Assembly (NCBI GenBank): GCA_008931825.1
Contig: QXVZ01016285.1
Span: forward strand, 1-21,802
From: Phallusia fumigata
Taxonomy: Eukaryota; Chordata; Ascidiacea; Phlebobranchia; Ascidiidae
Length of the DNA stretch: 21,802 nucleotides
Direction: 5' to 3'
The notes below the pieces were generated by a model, which saw nothing but the letters and a program-made list of their open reading frames with translations, had not been told where the DNA came from and made no database searches. Below are positions 1 through 11,000 of this stretch, one piece after another; position 1 is the first letter of the stretch, and each line of letters begins with the position of its first letter. The position numbers and the translations under genes are program-made.

Positions 1-549
1 TGGTAATCTTACAAATTACAGCACACTCTGACGAATGACTGCACTGTGTTGCAAGACCTGGGTTTGTTTAAAAACTGATTGAGTGACTTTTTTGCTACGG
101 CGTTGCTTAAAGGGGTGCGGCCCGTCACGGGGTTTCAGTCCTAATCGCTTTGAAGGAAATGGGATTTTCGGTATTCTCAGCAGAACTTTTAATCACTGGT
201 TTCATCGATAGAGATGGCAACCACGGGTCACCAGTTAGCTTTACCAAAAACGACGCTACTGCTTTTAACCACTTTTTACCACTAAACACTTTATATGTGT
301 ATAGCGACCAACAACCCCATATTTGCAAGCAACTCCGAAAGCTTTCAGCTATTGGGTTTTGTTCAATTTGGATAATAATCCTGAAACGTGACATTTTTTA
401 TGGCGTGTTTTCCAAAACCAGAGTTTTTTAGTTTGGCATACTTTGGCCTATTGCTTCCGAAACCAAAGCTGATGTTCTTTCGCAATCACAACAGTCGCTG
501 TTGTTTAGTGGGTTCTTGATTGAGTGACCCTTCAGAGCAATCTATAACG
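1..549. other. Intergenic, no gene recognised
   Basis: CpG-containing DNA with only short open frames of no recognisable similarity. There are no convincing splice-bounded coding segments, and I see no RNA gene. It belongs to the CpG-rich compartment that runs to about 7.5 kb. Confidence 0.6.
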
Positions 550-661
550 CTTTTTTGCCGAGTCACTTTTGATTTAGTAATGGCACATAGATATCAAAAA
601 ATAAACAGGCCATGAAAGGTTAGTAAAAATAACGTTTCAATTACAAACAACGCACGACTGT
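550..661 (+). repeat. Direct repeat copy 1 beside a lone N (probable assembly duplicate)
   Basis: These 112 bases are repeated exactly at 663-774, and the two copies are separated only by a single N at 662. Both begin with a C followed by six T and GCCGAGTCAC, and both end with GCACGACTGT. Exact identity abutting one ambiguous base is what an unmerged overlap between two contig ends looks like. A real recent tandem duplication is possible but less likely, because the same pattern recurs at the only other N in the window. Confidence 0.9.
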
Positions 662-662
662 N

Positions 663-774
663 CTTTTTTGCCGAGTCACTTTTGATTTAGTAATGGCACA
701 TAGATATCAAAAAATAAACAGGCCATGAAAGGTTAGTAAAAATAACGTTTCAATTACAAACAACGCACGACTGT
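663..774 (+). repeat. Direct repeat copy 2 beside a lone N (probable assembly duplicate)
   Basis: Second exact copy of 550-661, with an offset of 113 bases. The sequence after it continues uniquely from 775. No coding content is recognised in the unit. Confidence 0.9.
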
Positions 775-1421
775 TGCATCATTTTCCGCGTTGATTTTGC
801 CACACATACGTGATTGGTCGCAGAATTGTTTTTAATTTGTCACGACCGTACGTAATTGGAATATGTTCGTGATGTTAGAACAGTGGTTTTACAGCATTTT
901 TCGGCTGCGGCGCGTTTTGCAACGTGTTTTTTTAGGTGCCGCTCATTTGCACTTTGATAGTAACGCAATATCGCAGTCAAGTCTTTCAGACTGTTGTAAC
1001 TACCTTAGTCTAAAAAAGTTTTCTAGCATGCAGTTGGAACTTCCTTCAAACGCAAAACTTGATGTGAACTACATACAAGGCCATTGTATTTTGTTTCTTT
1101 TTTTGTCTTCCGCAAAAAAACTACTGAACTTTGTAAATGGAACTCCTTTCACGGCAATAAACATTTTGCTGTGAAATCTGCGCGGCGTGTTAAACATGAC
1201 GCCAAAAATGGAAATTACCTGTAAACAGGAACTGTTACGCGCTCGGTTTTATCTATCTATAGTACTTCCTTTTGCGGTGAAACATATTTTCGAACGCATT
1301 TCACCCCCTCTTTGCGCATTGTGATTCCCCGATTTGGAACAATTTCAACATTACATAAGAACCTCGTAACAATGGACTCATACCAAATTTGTTGTAACAA
1401 AGCACCACGGTTACAAAATAT

Positions 1422-1431
1422 TATATAAAGG
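1422..1431 (+). promoter_or_regulatory. TATA-box-like element
   Basis: TATATAAAGG is a good match to a core TATA box. No recognisable first exon lies within the following few hundred bases, so it may be chance, the promoter of a non-coding transcript, or part of a repeat. Confidence 0.25.
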
Positions 1432-1697
1432 CGAGAAAGAATAATTTATGTGCTTTTTATTCAACGAATGTTTTAGACACGAGGAGTTCGACCCCAAAAT
1501 ACCAACGACCGCCCTTATTTATGTAAAGTTGATTTATTCTTGTAACACTAAACCGCGACCTGTGGCGCCAATCGCACTTGATGCATATAAATGTGTTTAA
1601 GTTTGGCACTTGGTTGTTGAAAGCAATCATCGTTACATAAATACACACTCCAAGCCATGCACTGGACAACGGGTCAATTCGCCACCGAATTGCGCCG

Positions 1698-1742
1698 AAA
1701 TAGCTCGGGCTATTTTTATACGTCCGATCTCTGGTGTGACGT
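1698..1742 (-). promoter_or_regulatory. TATA plus CRE-like cluster, minus strand
   Basis: Read on the minus strand, a TACGTCAC (CRE/ATF-like) motif is followed after about 15 bases by TATAAAAAT. A seven-base perfect inverted repeat (AAATAGC / GCTATTT, four-base loop) overlaps the TATA element. The spacing resembles a compact promoter. The downstream open frame of about 70 codons has no ATG at its start and no recognised similarity. Confidence 0.25.
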
Positions 1743-2382
1743 ACCAGGCCTCGCCGCCAATTCCAATTTTAACACGGCGCTGTGTAATATTTCTCTCTGG
1801 TTATTTTCATCATCGGTCTGTTTTCTTTTCGATTTTTAGTATTGTTTGAAGGATTTGGGCGCAACGTCTCTATCCCAAGCCGGAACCGAGGTCGGTAATC
1901 AATTCCGTTGCGTAGAAATAGTATTGAGGAAACAACACGTCTAAACATAACTAGAAGTGCTTTCGATGGGTTATATTATCTTAACAGAAACCTGTCGGAC
2001 ATAACAAGCGATTAATGATCGTCACAAAACCATACTGGCGAAAAACTTTGGTAACAGTTCATGTGATGATAGACACGACATTTCAGGATTTTAAAATAGT
2101 CAGCCTATCCTTAACCAAATATTACATGATGTGAATAATAAGCACAATGGCCGCGCCTACTCAATGTAGGCTGTATGTATATTTTTTTGAACTTTTAAAA
2201 CCCAACAAACATTGTATCCTGAGCTATTTTCAACGCTCTCCACGCAACACAGACTGTTTATAGACGTTAACCACCATTGTTTTGTGTGGAACCTCGTTAT
2301 AAGCCCCTTCAAAAATAAAAATTAATAAAGGCAGGTGTTTTATCAAAAATATGCTGGCCCAAATAGTTTCTTTGGGAAAAGC

Positions 2383-2432
2383 GACATTCTTTGTTCACCA
2401 AACGTTTCGGCAATAACTCATGCCATCATCAG
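2383..2432 (-). ncRNA. Hammerhead-ribozyme-like core (probably inactive)
   Basis: The minus strand reads CTGATGA (2432-2426), then a short GGC/GCC stem with an AT-rich loop, then GAAAC (2408-2404). The bases after GAA, ACGTTT (2405-2400), can pair with GAATGT (2389-2384), two of the six pairs being G-U. The pairing leads straight into a GTC triplet ending at 2383, the usual hammerhead cleavage triplet. Against activity, an extra U follows CTGATGA so the first stem II pair is not the usual G-C, and I find no stem I pairing between the flanks. Confidence 0.3.
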
Positions 2433-2631
2433 AAAAGATGAAGGAATTTTTTGAATAACTGTTACATAATTTTCATTTGAAAACCTGCTCATATCGATAA
2501 CAGCTAACCTTAATTTGTCTGCTACCGTTTTCCCCCGAGGCCAAAAAACTGCATTTTGCAAATTCCCTATCTCCTAAAAAGAGCATATCGACCAGTTCAG
2601 CGAGTCCTAGACTTCGGCAGCGGCCCTGATG

Positions 2632-2642
2632 GGGTTTGAACC
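2632..2642 (-). other. Polymerase III B-box-like motif (tRNA-like)
   Basis: GGTTCAAACCC on the minus strand fits the B-box consensus GGTTCRANNCC. It also lies in a hairpin, GGGTTTG-CGGTT-CAAACCC, which is not the normal five-base-pair tRNA T arm. This is therefore more likely a decayed tRNA-derived sequence than a working tRNA gene. Confidence 0.35.
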
Positions 2643-2770
2643 GCAAACCCTCGTATCTTCGCATTAGCTTCGGGTCAAAACACCTCACAACTGAAACCGC
2701 CTCATTTCCATATCGCGTTGCATGAGTTGTTCGGAACCGCGTAAGCGCCCCGGGGTGAGATGCTGCTGCA

Positions 2771-5700
2771 GATATTCGTGTTTGTTTAGGCGAACGGTTG
2801 CAGTCAACACTGTCTAAAAACAGCACCCAGGGCAATAACGAAACGAAACCCTCCCGGAAACAGCTAGGTTCTATTTTGGTGAGGCTTTTTTCGAGTCCTT
2901 AGCCGTTACAGCTTCCTCGCTTTTCGCCTTTGTTGCTCACGTTTACTTTTAATCATAGGAGTTTGTTGAGTGTTCCTGGCTCGTCGCATTGTATCAAAGT
3001 TGCTGCAATTGCACCGCTTATCAGTGTAAAACCAATAGAGGAAAGTTATTTCGTCATCGTTGTTACCTCACAAAATCCTAGGCCTTTTTCTTGTAGCAAA
3101 ACGTTTCGCTTCAACATTTTCGCTATAGCCGGCCACAGCACTAACTTTATTCCACTAAAGGCCGCCAGCTAGTCATTCTTCTTGAATTACCGTTAAAAAG
3201 AATGGGATTTATCTAATAATATCCAATTTACTCATGCCTAAAAATGTAAAGAAATTTTAAATCTATTTAACGACCCTTGTACTCATTTTTTATGCTATAG
3301 TAACCAAAGAGTTTCTATCAATGCACATATTTTGATTTACATGTGCGCGGCCTCATACATTAGTATCCGCGGCCGCAGTTTGTGCACCTAGGGTTTCAGT
3401 GCAGAGGGATAGTCAATTTCTTTTTTCCAATACCCTGGGCGGCGTTTTCGAATTGTATGACTGAATATCGTGCAAAACTTTCCACATTACCACAATGCGC
3501 AAAAATCGACACAACAACCCAGTTCATGCGTTTTTGCGCGCGCCTCGCGCATTTAGCTTGTTCGAAAAACAAACGCAACACAGACAACACCATTTCCCAC
3601 GCAGTGACGTCGTTGCGCCAGCAACGGGCCACACGAATAAATAGAAGGGCGCGAATATATTCTGTACAGCAGAAGGACGTGGGTGTTGAAAAAATAGACG
3701 TAAAACAATAAACAAGGTCGTGTCGGGTTCACCTTGGCGAGAACGAGACTTTAAGTCTACTTGACAAAGCGATGAAACGATATATAGGCAAAAGCACGAC
3801 ACGGCGAGACGATATATATAACCTTGGGTGCAGCGACGTTAAAAAAAGCAGCGAATAGCATGGACGTGGTTTACTACGACGCGAGTGCACAAAACGAATC
3901 GCTGATATTGCTTTGAATTCGGTTGAACGAAAAATAGAAGCTGTACATGTAGTGTGATTGTGCTGTACGTAAGGCGCAGAATGAAACAAAAAACATGTTA
4001 CGTAACAGCTAAGCTTTTTATACGATCATCGTAAAAAAGCAAAACGCTTTCGGATAGTGGCGATTATTGTCACATGAGATAAAAACGCCAAATAACCGTC
4101 TAACGCTATATTGCCTACAAACTTACACATATTAGGACGACGGGTTGTTACTGTAGTGCAGTTGTTTATATCTATAGGGGGGAGATTCTAAGTCCGGAAG
4201 AAAACAGGGTTAGATAAAAATGATTCCAACAGTAAAAATTTCGTTCAATGATTAGTTATACGACACAAACCTACGCCAGTACAAATAAAAACAGTGTTAG
4301 GCCGAGCACAAAAAGCGACGCTTGACCAAGTAAAAGCTTTCCTTGCCCACTCCTAAAGATTACAAGCCAAAAGTGAATGCGTTGGCAGAAGACCAACAAG
4401 CACTAATGCACTCTGTGTAAAAAACACAGGCTGAAGGGCGTTTTAACATGGAGTGGAGTACAATGATGTACAGATAGCGCAAAACAAAATAAATTACAAA
4501 CGAATCCCAAAACAGGATATGGATCCTGGTTTACGTACAGTATAGCGTGCTGCGAGAGCGAAGGTTGGAAAATATGAAGAAGTGAACAGAATAGGGCGAT
4601 GATTCGACGGTGGAAAATGATAAAATATGGAATTCAATCTACGAGTACTCAGGAATGACGTAGTACATACAGGTTAGCACAAAGCGGCGTGGACGTCGTA
4701 TAAAAATCAGTGTGGAAAAGTTCGGCGCGTTATTCTGGTCCACGTACATTTCGAAACGTCAATCAATTCAAGGTGGGGTTAGCATCCACCAATCACAGTG
4801 CGTTATCGCTGGGCGATGGAGTGAGCTTATTTAGGGCATTGTGGGCCTAATAACACCGCTTCACGAAATCACAACTATCTTAAAACAAAGACGTAAAAGT
4901 CGGCGCGGCTGTGCGTGTACGTTTTGGAAACGTTTAAGAAGCACAAGGTACGCTGTGTTTGTTGTTACGAAACCGGTGGTAAAAATAGGCCGCTTGCTGC
5001 CGTACAGTGGGGGGTCGATAATTCGGGCGGCACAATTAACTTAGTGAGCTGCCTAATTTGACAAAGTGGGACTATGACGAAGCATGAAAGTCAGATAACC
5101 GCGTTAACCAAAGCCATTAGTGCTTTACAGAACAAAGATGGCGGCCGTGGTGCGATTTAGTGGCGAAAATAATACCACATTGGTTATGAAGGGTCTGCTC
5201 TTTACGGTTCTTAACATTTGGGGATAAAAATAGCTGTGTGGTAGTTTCGAGTCGCATAAATAGATCGAAATTGGATTTAAACCTGTCATTGACGGGCGGG
5301 ACAAGAATATAACCGATTTTATTCGATTCTTAGCGTATTTATAAAGCGCGAGGGCCCTAAATAACTTGTTAACGAGCTTGCGACCGCATGTACATACGGG
5401 CCCCGAAAATTTCAACCGTCACTTCGCATGTACAAACAGTCGCTGAAATACGACCGGTGGGCCATTGCTGTCCGATGACTATGACAATGCAGAGAATTTC
5501 AATCCGGTGCTGGTCTGTTATTTGGCGACAAAAACACTGGCGGCTTAGTTAATGCTGGCGTTGGGCGCCGCAATTATTCGGTGGGCGGGAATTTGTTAGC
5601 GGATGCACTCGACGTAATTGCGCGATTTGCCAACTTGTACCCAACATATGCACACACTCAACACGGTAGTTTTCCATCTCGGAGGTGAACGCTGACGTTG

Positions 5701-7500
5701 TCTTTCATTGATTGCGATTGGTTTGTTCAACGACCGTTTAACGTAGGGATTTCCAATAGTACCAGACCAAGGTGCTTTGGCGTTTGATCGCAAAACTCGC
5801 AATTCGTTACCACTAGCAGTTACACTGATACCGACGGTCCAAAGCAGTGTAGCGAAGCTTTAAAAAATTTCTAGAATCTCTAAAAGCGTATTTCTAAGAA
5901 ACATGATGTTACAACGAAAAAATTATAAAAAACTTTCCACTAGAGAATTTGAATGATGCTTTTTGTTTTGCTTTGAAATTTGCAGCAGCGTCACTGCACG
6001 CGTAAAATGACATGGAGACTGAGTTTTACTGTTGTTACACTATTCGTCAAATGCATGACGCATACCATTGCATTTGGCTTTGGTGTCGCTTTTGTTTGTA
6101 ACCCGAATCAATTGTTCTAGCCACACGTTTTTTTGCGACAAAGCGTTTTGATTTCACCGGTTTTGCGGTTCTGAGTCAGGGTGACTTGCCCAAGCGATGA
6201 TCGCGGCTAAAAATCTGCAGTCGCAAGTTTAAAGTTATAAATAAAACCGCGGCCTGCTTCCAAACATTTAGGCCACTTTTGCTTCGTAATTATCACGACC
6301 ATGGTAAAGTGCTCTGAGTCCGGATGTGGTAAAAAGGGAATGCAATCTATATTTGCGCGATGGAAGGGACGCATTTGGCTGGCCGCGACAAACGGATCCA
6401 TTGGCACGAGCACAGGAAAGGTCCATACGTTTTTAGCGGGTCATTCGCGACAGCTTGATTGAATCCGTCACCTATTCGTGTGGTATTTGAATTGGAATAC
6501 AGTTTTCTAGCCTTTTTTATTGTGTATTCAAAGCGGTCTTTATAGTGTTTGGAATTTCAACTTCATAAAAGGTGTTTATCAGGTAGTATTACTTAAACTA
6601 TAAATATATAAATAGCAACGCACCGCATACAAATACGAGTATTGGATTCTGTTTTTTACGGGCGCGTTTATCTTTTGCGCTGCGGCCTGTTAACCTTAAT
6701 TGGGAGCCACTTTTGTTTGGATGTAGGCTTGTCTGCATGCGAACAATTGTGGAAAGGAAAAGGACGGACCGATAACGGTTTTTCAGCGATTCACGTTTCC
6801 TATCATGCCAATGGTTTCCGCCATCGCCTGAGCCCACGCAAAATGTAACAGGGGGAGGGTTCGCCTGGCCGACCGATAAAAAAGTCCTAGAACGCTTGTT
6901 TAGTTGTACAAGTACGTTTTTACGCGATATGGGTTATCAGCATCGAAACTGGAAACATCTGTGATGGATCAAAGCAATAACTTAAACGCAGCAGCGATAA
7001 CATGCACGACGACAGGAATACACTAGAACATACAGAAGCAGGTACAAGTTCTCCAGGATTTTGACTTTAGAAAACACGATCTGGTACGAATTAAACAAAC
7101 GCGGTTTTTTAAATAATCGATCATTTTTCCAGAGACGTTTTTTTCACACAAAAATTCGGATCGGTTGAATACTTGCACTATCACTTCAGGGCCAAGTTTA
7201 AGGGCTCGTCATAATTTTGTGTGGTTTCCCAATCGCTTTGCGGTCCTGGGCACGTTGTTGTGGCAACACTTAGATCGAGAGGCTTTTCATCATCATCTGA
7301 TAATAAACACAAAGTTAGAGCCTGCTATAAGTAAAAAACGAAATCAAAGCTTATTATTTGATAAATATCTGGGGCTTGAACACCAACTACTGTGTTTTGG
7401 GGCAGAGTTTTTATGCTTGGGCATAATGTTACAACATGCGGCGGCTGCTTTCAGTTACCATACAAACGTTTGGATTGATTGATGTTGGGAGGGAAAGTAG
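2771..7500. other. CpG-rich gene-free region
   Basis: About 4.7 kb with no coding segment that I recognise on either strand. Open frames are short, lack family resemblance and are not bounded by convincing splice sites. CpG is plentiful: I count 48 CpG in 3421-4020 by hand, against 3 in 12421-13020. A NotI-type GCGGCCGC sits at 3369-3376 and scattered TGACGT motifs occur (for example 3605-3610). The most economical reading is unmethylated intergenic or regulatory DNA downstream of the zinc-finger gene. A lineage-specific gene or non-coding RNA cannot be excluded. Confidence 0.55.
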
Positions 7501-7973
7501 ATAAAAAGCTGCTAGGTGTGATAAGAAACATGACTTGATCTCAACCCCCACCGAAAACAAAATAAACAAACTCTATCACAAGGTTTAAAAGTCCAACTAA
7601 GTTTATATTTAATCTTAGGTTACCAATTTGCTGGAGGCTGATAAAAAATTTTATGTCCAAAAAAAGTTATATAGGTGTAAACTGAAATCACCCAGATCAG
7701 ATTCTTATATAGTTTTTACTACACTTTATTTACCACACGAGCTTAATTTACAAACTGACTAATTTAACTAAAATCTACCAACGCTACATAAAATGTACAT
7801 ACATGACAAGAATACTTCCTTCCATAATTTGCATATACCACATGCATATACATGTAAAAAACACATGGCAACATATTGTTGCTGCCTTACAACCTATGAC
7901 AGTGTTGGATATAAACACTTCACCACAGAGCTACAAATTACGGTGTTGAAATGACAAGCCATGTATTATCTCC
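7501..7973 (-). other. Probable 3' UTR and downstream flank of the zinc-finger gene
   Basis: CpG-poor DNA continuous in composition with the zinc-finger gene body. It contains an AATAAA poly(A) signal on the minus strand (7725-7730), about 245 bases after the proposed stop codon. No other exon of the gene is seen here. Composition returns to CpG-rich near 7.45 kb, consistent with the transcript ending in this interval. Confidence 0.5.
7725..7730 (-). terminator. Poly(A) signal AATAAA, zinc-finger gene
   Basis: Canonical AATAAA on the minus strand (TTTATT on plus), downstream of the stop at 7974-7976 and just before the end of the CpG-poor compartment. Position and context suit the 3' end of the zinc-finger mRNA. 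AT-rich DNA makes chance matches common. Confidence 0.5.
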
Positions 7974-8027
7974 TTAATACTTACCATCTTGAAAGGGATC
8001 GCCCATTTCCGTCTCAATATCTTCAGT
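7974..8027 (-). CDS. Zinc-finger gene, short last coding exon
   Basis: A good acceptor (TTTTGACAG, ending at 8028) opens a frame that continues the main exon in phase 0 and encodes an acidic tail, TEDIETEMGDPFQDGKY, before TAA at 7976-7974. The frame also contains a strong donor, ATG|GTAAGT, at 7985/7984. If used, the exon would be only 43 bases and the gene would need a further exon, which I do not find. The AATAAA downstream favours the terminal-exon reading. Confidence 0.55.
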   Translation of the reverse strand, partial: TEDIETEMGDPFQDGKY

Positions 8028-11000
8028 CTGTCAAAACACGAACAAGATTTAATCACACAGTAAAATATAACGAATGGAAACCACAGGAAGTGCATGATAG
8101 CATGTTTTTGTCAATTTAGTAATTTTATCAACACGGTATAGCTGTCATTATAAGGTTAATTAATAGTTAATGCCTGATTGCCAAATGCAAATTAAGTAAA
8201 CTCCTTGGTAAATTTAAATGCAAATTTTGATCTATGCAACGTTGCTTAACATATGGAAATGTTTGAATGAGCTTTGTGCAGATAACTGAAACATTTATTT
8301 TAATTTTCTATTTGTCAAATAAATCAATAGGCCCTGCCCAATAAGATGTATTGGCCAATTATTGCAACATACAAGGCAAAAAGTGCTCAATAAAAAAAGA
8401 TTATAAAGAGATGATAAGACAAAAAACAGTTATAAAGAGATTGTTTGTAGAATGTAGACAAGTACAAGCAAAAAATGTTGAAAAAAACATTGTTTTTTTC
8501 CGAACAAAACATTTCTAATAGGCTTACACTAATATTTTAAGTTTTGCAAACAACACCCACCTCAGGCAAGATATCCATTTCATCATGCTGTAATGGCGAC
8601 AACTTCTTAAACACTGGATTCAAGTAGGAGCCATGTGAAATCTTCCTTGGCTTTGACTTCCTTCTAGATGAACTGTCATCCAGTTCGGAGCTGCAATCAT
8701 AAGGTTTCGCGTGCCATTTTGATGGGTGGAATGCTTTGCGCTTGCTTGCAAATGATGGTGCTGAAAACATCTTGGATGCGATTGGGTGAGAATTCATGTT
8801 ACTGAGGTCAACTTGATCTGCGGACTCATGCTGCTGGAGCAAAAGATCATCAATAGATGTTGTGAGTGGACTCCAAGAGGAGTGGGGTTTTAGTTTTGGA
8901 TGCTGAGAAACTCTTGAGCTATCAGGAAAACTGTCTGCCTTATTCAAAGGCATGCTGTTGCATTTTAAAAACGAACCACTGAAGTTTTCTTGGAAAGAAT
9001 TTGATGCTGATACTTGTGAAATGGGGCTAGATGGGTGTTGCAAGGGTGTGGCAGAAAAGTTCTGGGAGCAAGTTGTTTCACGATTGTGCGTCCTCAAATG
9101 GGTACTAAGGTACCAGTACTCTTTAAACCCACGGCCACAAATATGACACACATGGTCAAGGGTCTTCTTATGAGAGCGCATATGAATTTTCAGATAACCA
9201 GGGGATGGTGACACTCTTCCACAAATGGGACAGTGGGCTGGGGAGAATTTTGCTGCTTGCTCATTTAGTAGACTTTCATCTCGACTGTTGATTAACTTTG
9301 GACTGGGCACGGCTGTTTGCAGTTGAATTTTGTTCTGCATCACCATGTTGTTGTGTGTTGCCATGTATTCTTTGGGGTGGTGTCTTTGGATGTGTAGTTT
9401 TAAACAGTTGTGCTGTGTACCGGCATATCCACAGTAGGAGCATTTGTACGGACGCTCACCAGTGTGTGATCGCATGTGAATGCCGAGCACACTTCGATAC
9501 TTAAACCATTTTAGACAAAATCTACACTGAAATCCCTGCTGCATGCCATTGATCTGTTTATCTGCCGGTATCAACTTTAATGGGGCATCCGCAGGTCTAA
9601 AACTGTCGCTTTGATGATTGTGGATAGGCGACCCTCTAGGCAACAGAGTCTTTCCTATTTCAGCCAAGGACTGCATTGCAGGGTTTCTGTATGGCTGTAA
9701 ACTTTTGTCTGAACTGCTGGTGCTGATAAGATTTAGGTTGGGGTGGCTTTTGGAAAGATTGTCTGTGGAGTGTTCATGCTTCAGGGAGTTCGATTGAACA
9801 ATTGCAGAAATCTTTCGGGATAGTTGTTGTTGGGCTTCTCTTTTGTTCATTGACTTCAAAATCTCCTGTCTCAAAACCTGCTTCTGGGTCGGTTGACTAG
9901 TAGGCACATCCACATTGCTGGCTTCAGTGGTTTTGCTCGCAGTCAAACAACCAATCAATGGGTTAAGTTCAGAAACAAATGGTGTTCTGTTCTCTGTATT
10001 TTCCTCTGGCTTTAGTGTGCAAAGATTTAAAGTCTCTGTGAAATTTTTCTTCACCGCTGCCTCAGAAGTTTCTTTTTCACATAGCTTGCAAAGGCTTCTT
10101 GGTTTGGTTTTTGCATCCCCACACTCAGACGAGTGGTCCACAAGATGCTTATTGGTAAAAATTTGACCACAGTTATCACATGCTGAGTAAAGTGAAAGGA
10201 ATGGCACAGAGTATTCATCCACATCTTTGGGTGTAAATGCATCACAAACAGAATGACTTTTCAGCGGTTTGGACATGAAACCATTGCTGGCAACCATTTG
10301 ATTCACACTATCTGGGAGCATCTGGTTTGGCCCACTGGTTAGATCATTGATATGGGAGCGCATATGGTTCTTAAGATACCAGGTTTCTTTGAATGCTCTT
10401 CCACAAACAGAACAAACATGTGATTCCTCTTTGTGTTTTCGCATGTGGACATTAAGATATCCAGGACTAGTGGTCTCCCAGCCACATATCTGGCAACTAA
10501 CAAGGGGTTCTGTTTTCTTTTCAACCCCCTTAAGGGCATCAGTTTTTTGCTGCAAGGACATTTTACTTTCGATGTTGTTTTGCAAAAAGCGCTTGCAAAT
10601 CTGCATTGCTGCATTGTGAAGCTGTTCCTTGCTTGTGGGAATCTCACTCAAGCCATTATTGTTGGAGTTATTGCTGTCCCATTTCCAGACCTTGCTCTCC
10701 TGGGTGTCAGTGGAGGATTCACGATTCTGAGCCATTTCGATGAAGTCCTTGAGGCTTTCAGTTATTCGGCCCATTCCACTCTGACCAATATTGTTCTGGC
10801 ATTTCTTGATGAGCTCCACCACTTCGGGGTCCAGCAATGAACTGTGTGCTTGAGACTTTTTCGGATCAAGCACAACACTACTGGGCTGCACAAAGTTTTT
10901 GTCGAAATTACCCCATATTCCACTGTCTGGTATGATATCTATGTTGGGTGGCAAATCTTGTCCGTGGTGCTTTTTCATGTGCAGTTTTAAGTTTCCCTTC

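Larger units (their letters stand above)
775..2339. other. Intergenic, CpG-rich, promoter-like motifs only
   Basis: No recognisable coding sequence. It contains a TATATAAAGG element on the plus strand (1422-1431), and on the minus strand a TATAAAAA element (1715-1722) about 15 bases downstream of a TACGTCAC motif. It also holds a small perfect inverted repeat, AAATAGC-TCGG-GCTATTT, at 1698-1715. Open frames next to these sites lack ATG starts and show no family resemblance, so no gene is called. Confidence 0.5.
2340..2770 (-). mobile_element. Candidate degenerate SINE/retroelement with tRNA-like and hammerhead-like parts
   Basis: On the minus strand this segment carries, in order: an A-box-like stretch (2698-2681, GGTTTCAGTTGTGAGGTG), a polymerase III B-box match GGTTCAAACCC (2642-2632) about 40 bases later, an unannotated middle of about 190 bases, and a hammerhead-like core (2432-2404, CTGATGA then a short stem then GAAAC). 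A tRNA-derived head joined to an unrelated body is the usual plan of SINEs. Hammerhead motifs occur in several animal retroelements, for example Penelope-like elements and retrozymes. I cannot fold the head into a clean cloverleaf, cannot see target-site duplications, and cannot search for other copies, so the ends are approximate and the assignment is inference. Confidence 0.3.

Noticed and set aside
1457..1849. Short overlapping open frames on both strands (60-79 codons)
   Set aside because: Most begin with TTG, none resembles a known family, and none is joined by good splice sites.
2473..2835. 120-codon minus-strand open frame
   Set aside because: It starts with TTG rather than ATG, has no known domain, and overlaps the tRNA-like and hammerhead-like element, so it is better explained as non-coding.
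8952..10840. Plus-strand and alternate minus-strand open frames over the zinc-finger exon
   Set aside because: Shadows of the 926-codon minus-strand frame, which alone shows ordered zinc-finger ligands.
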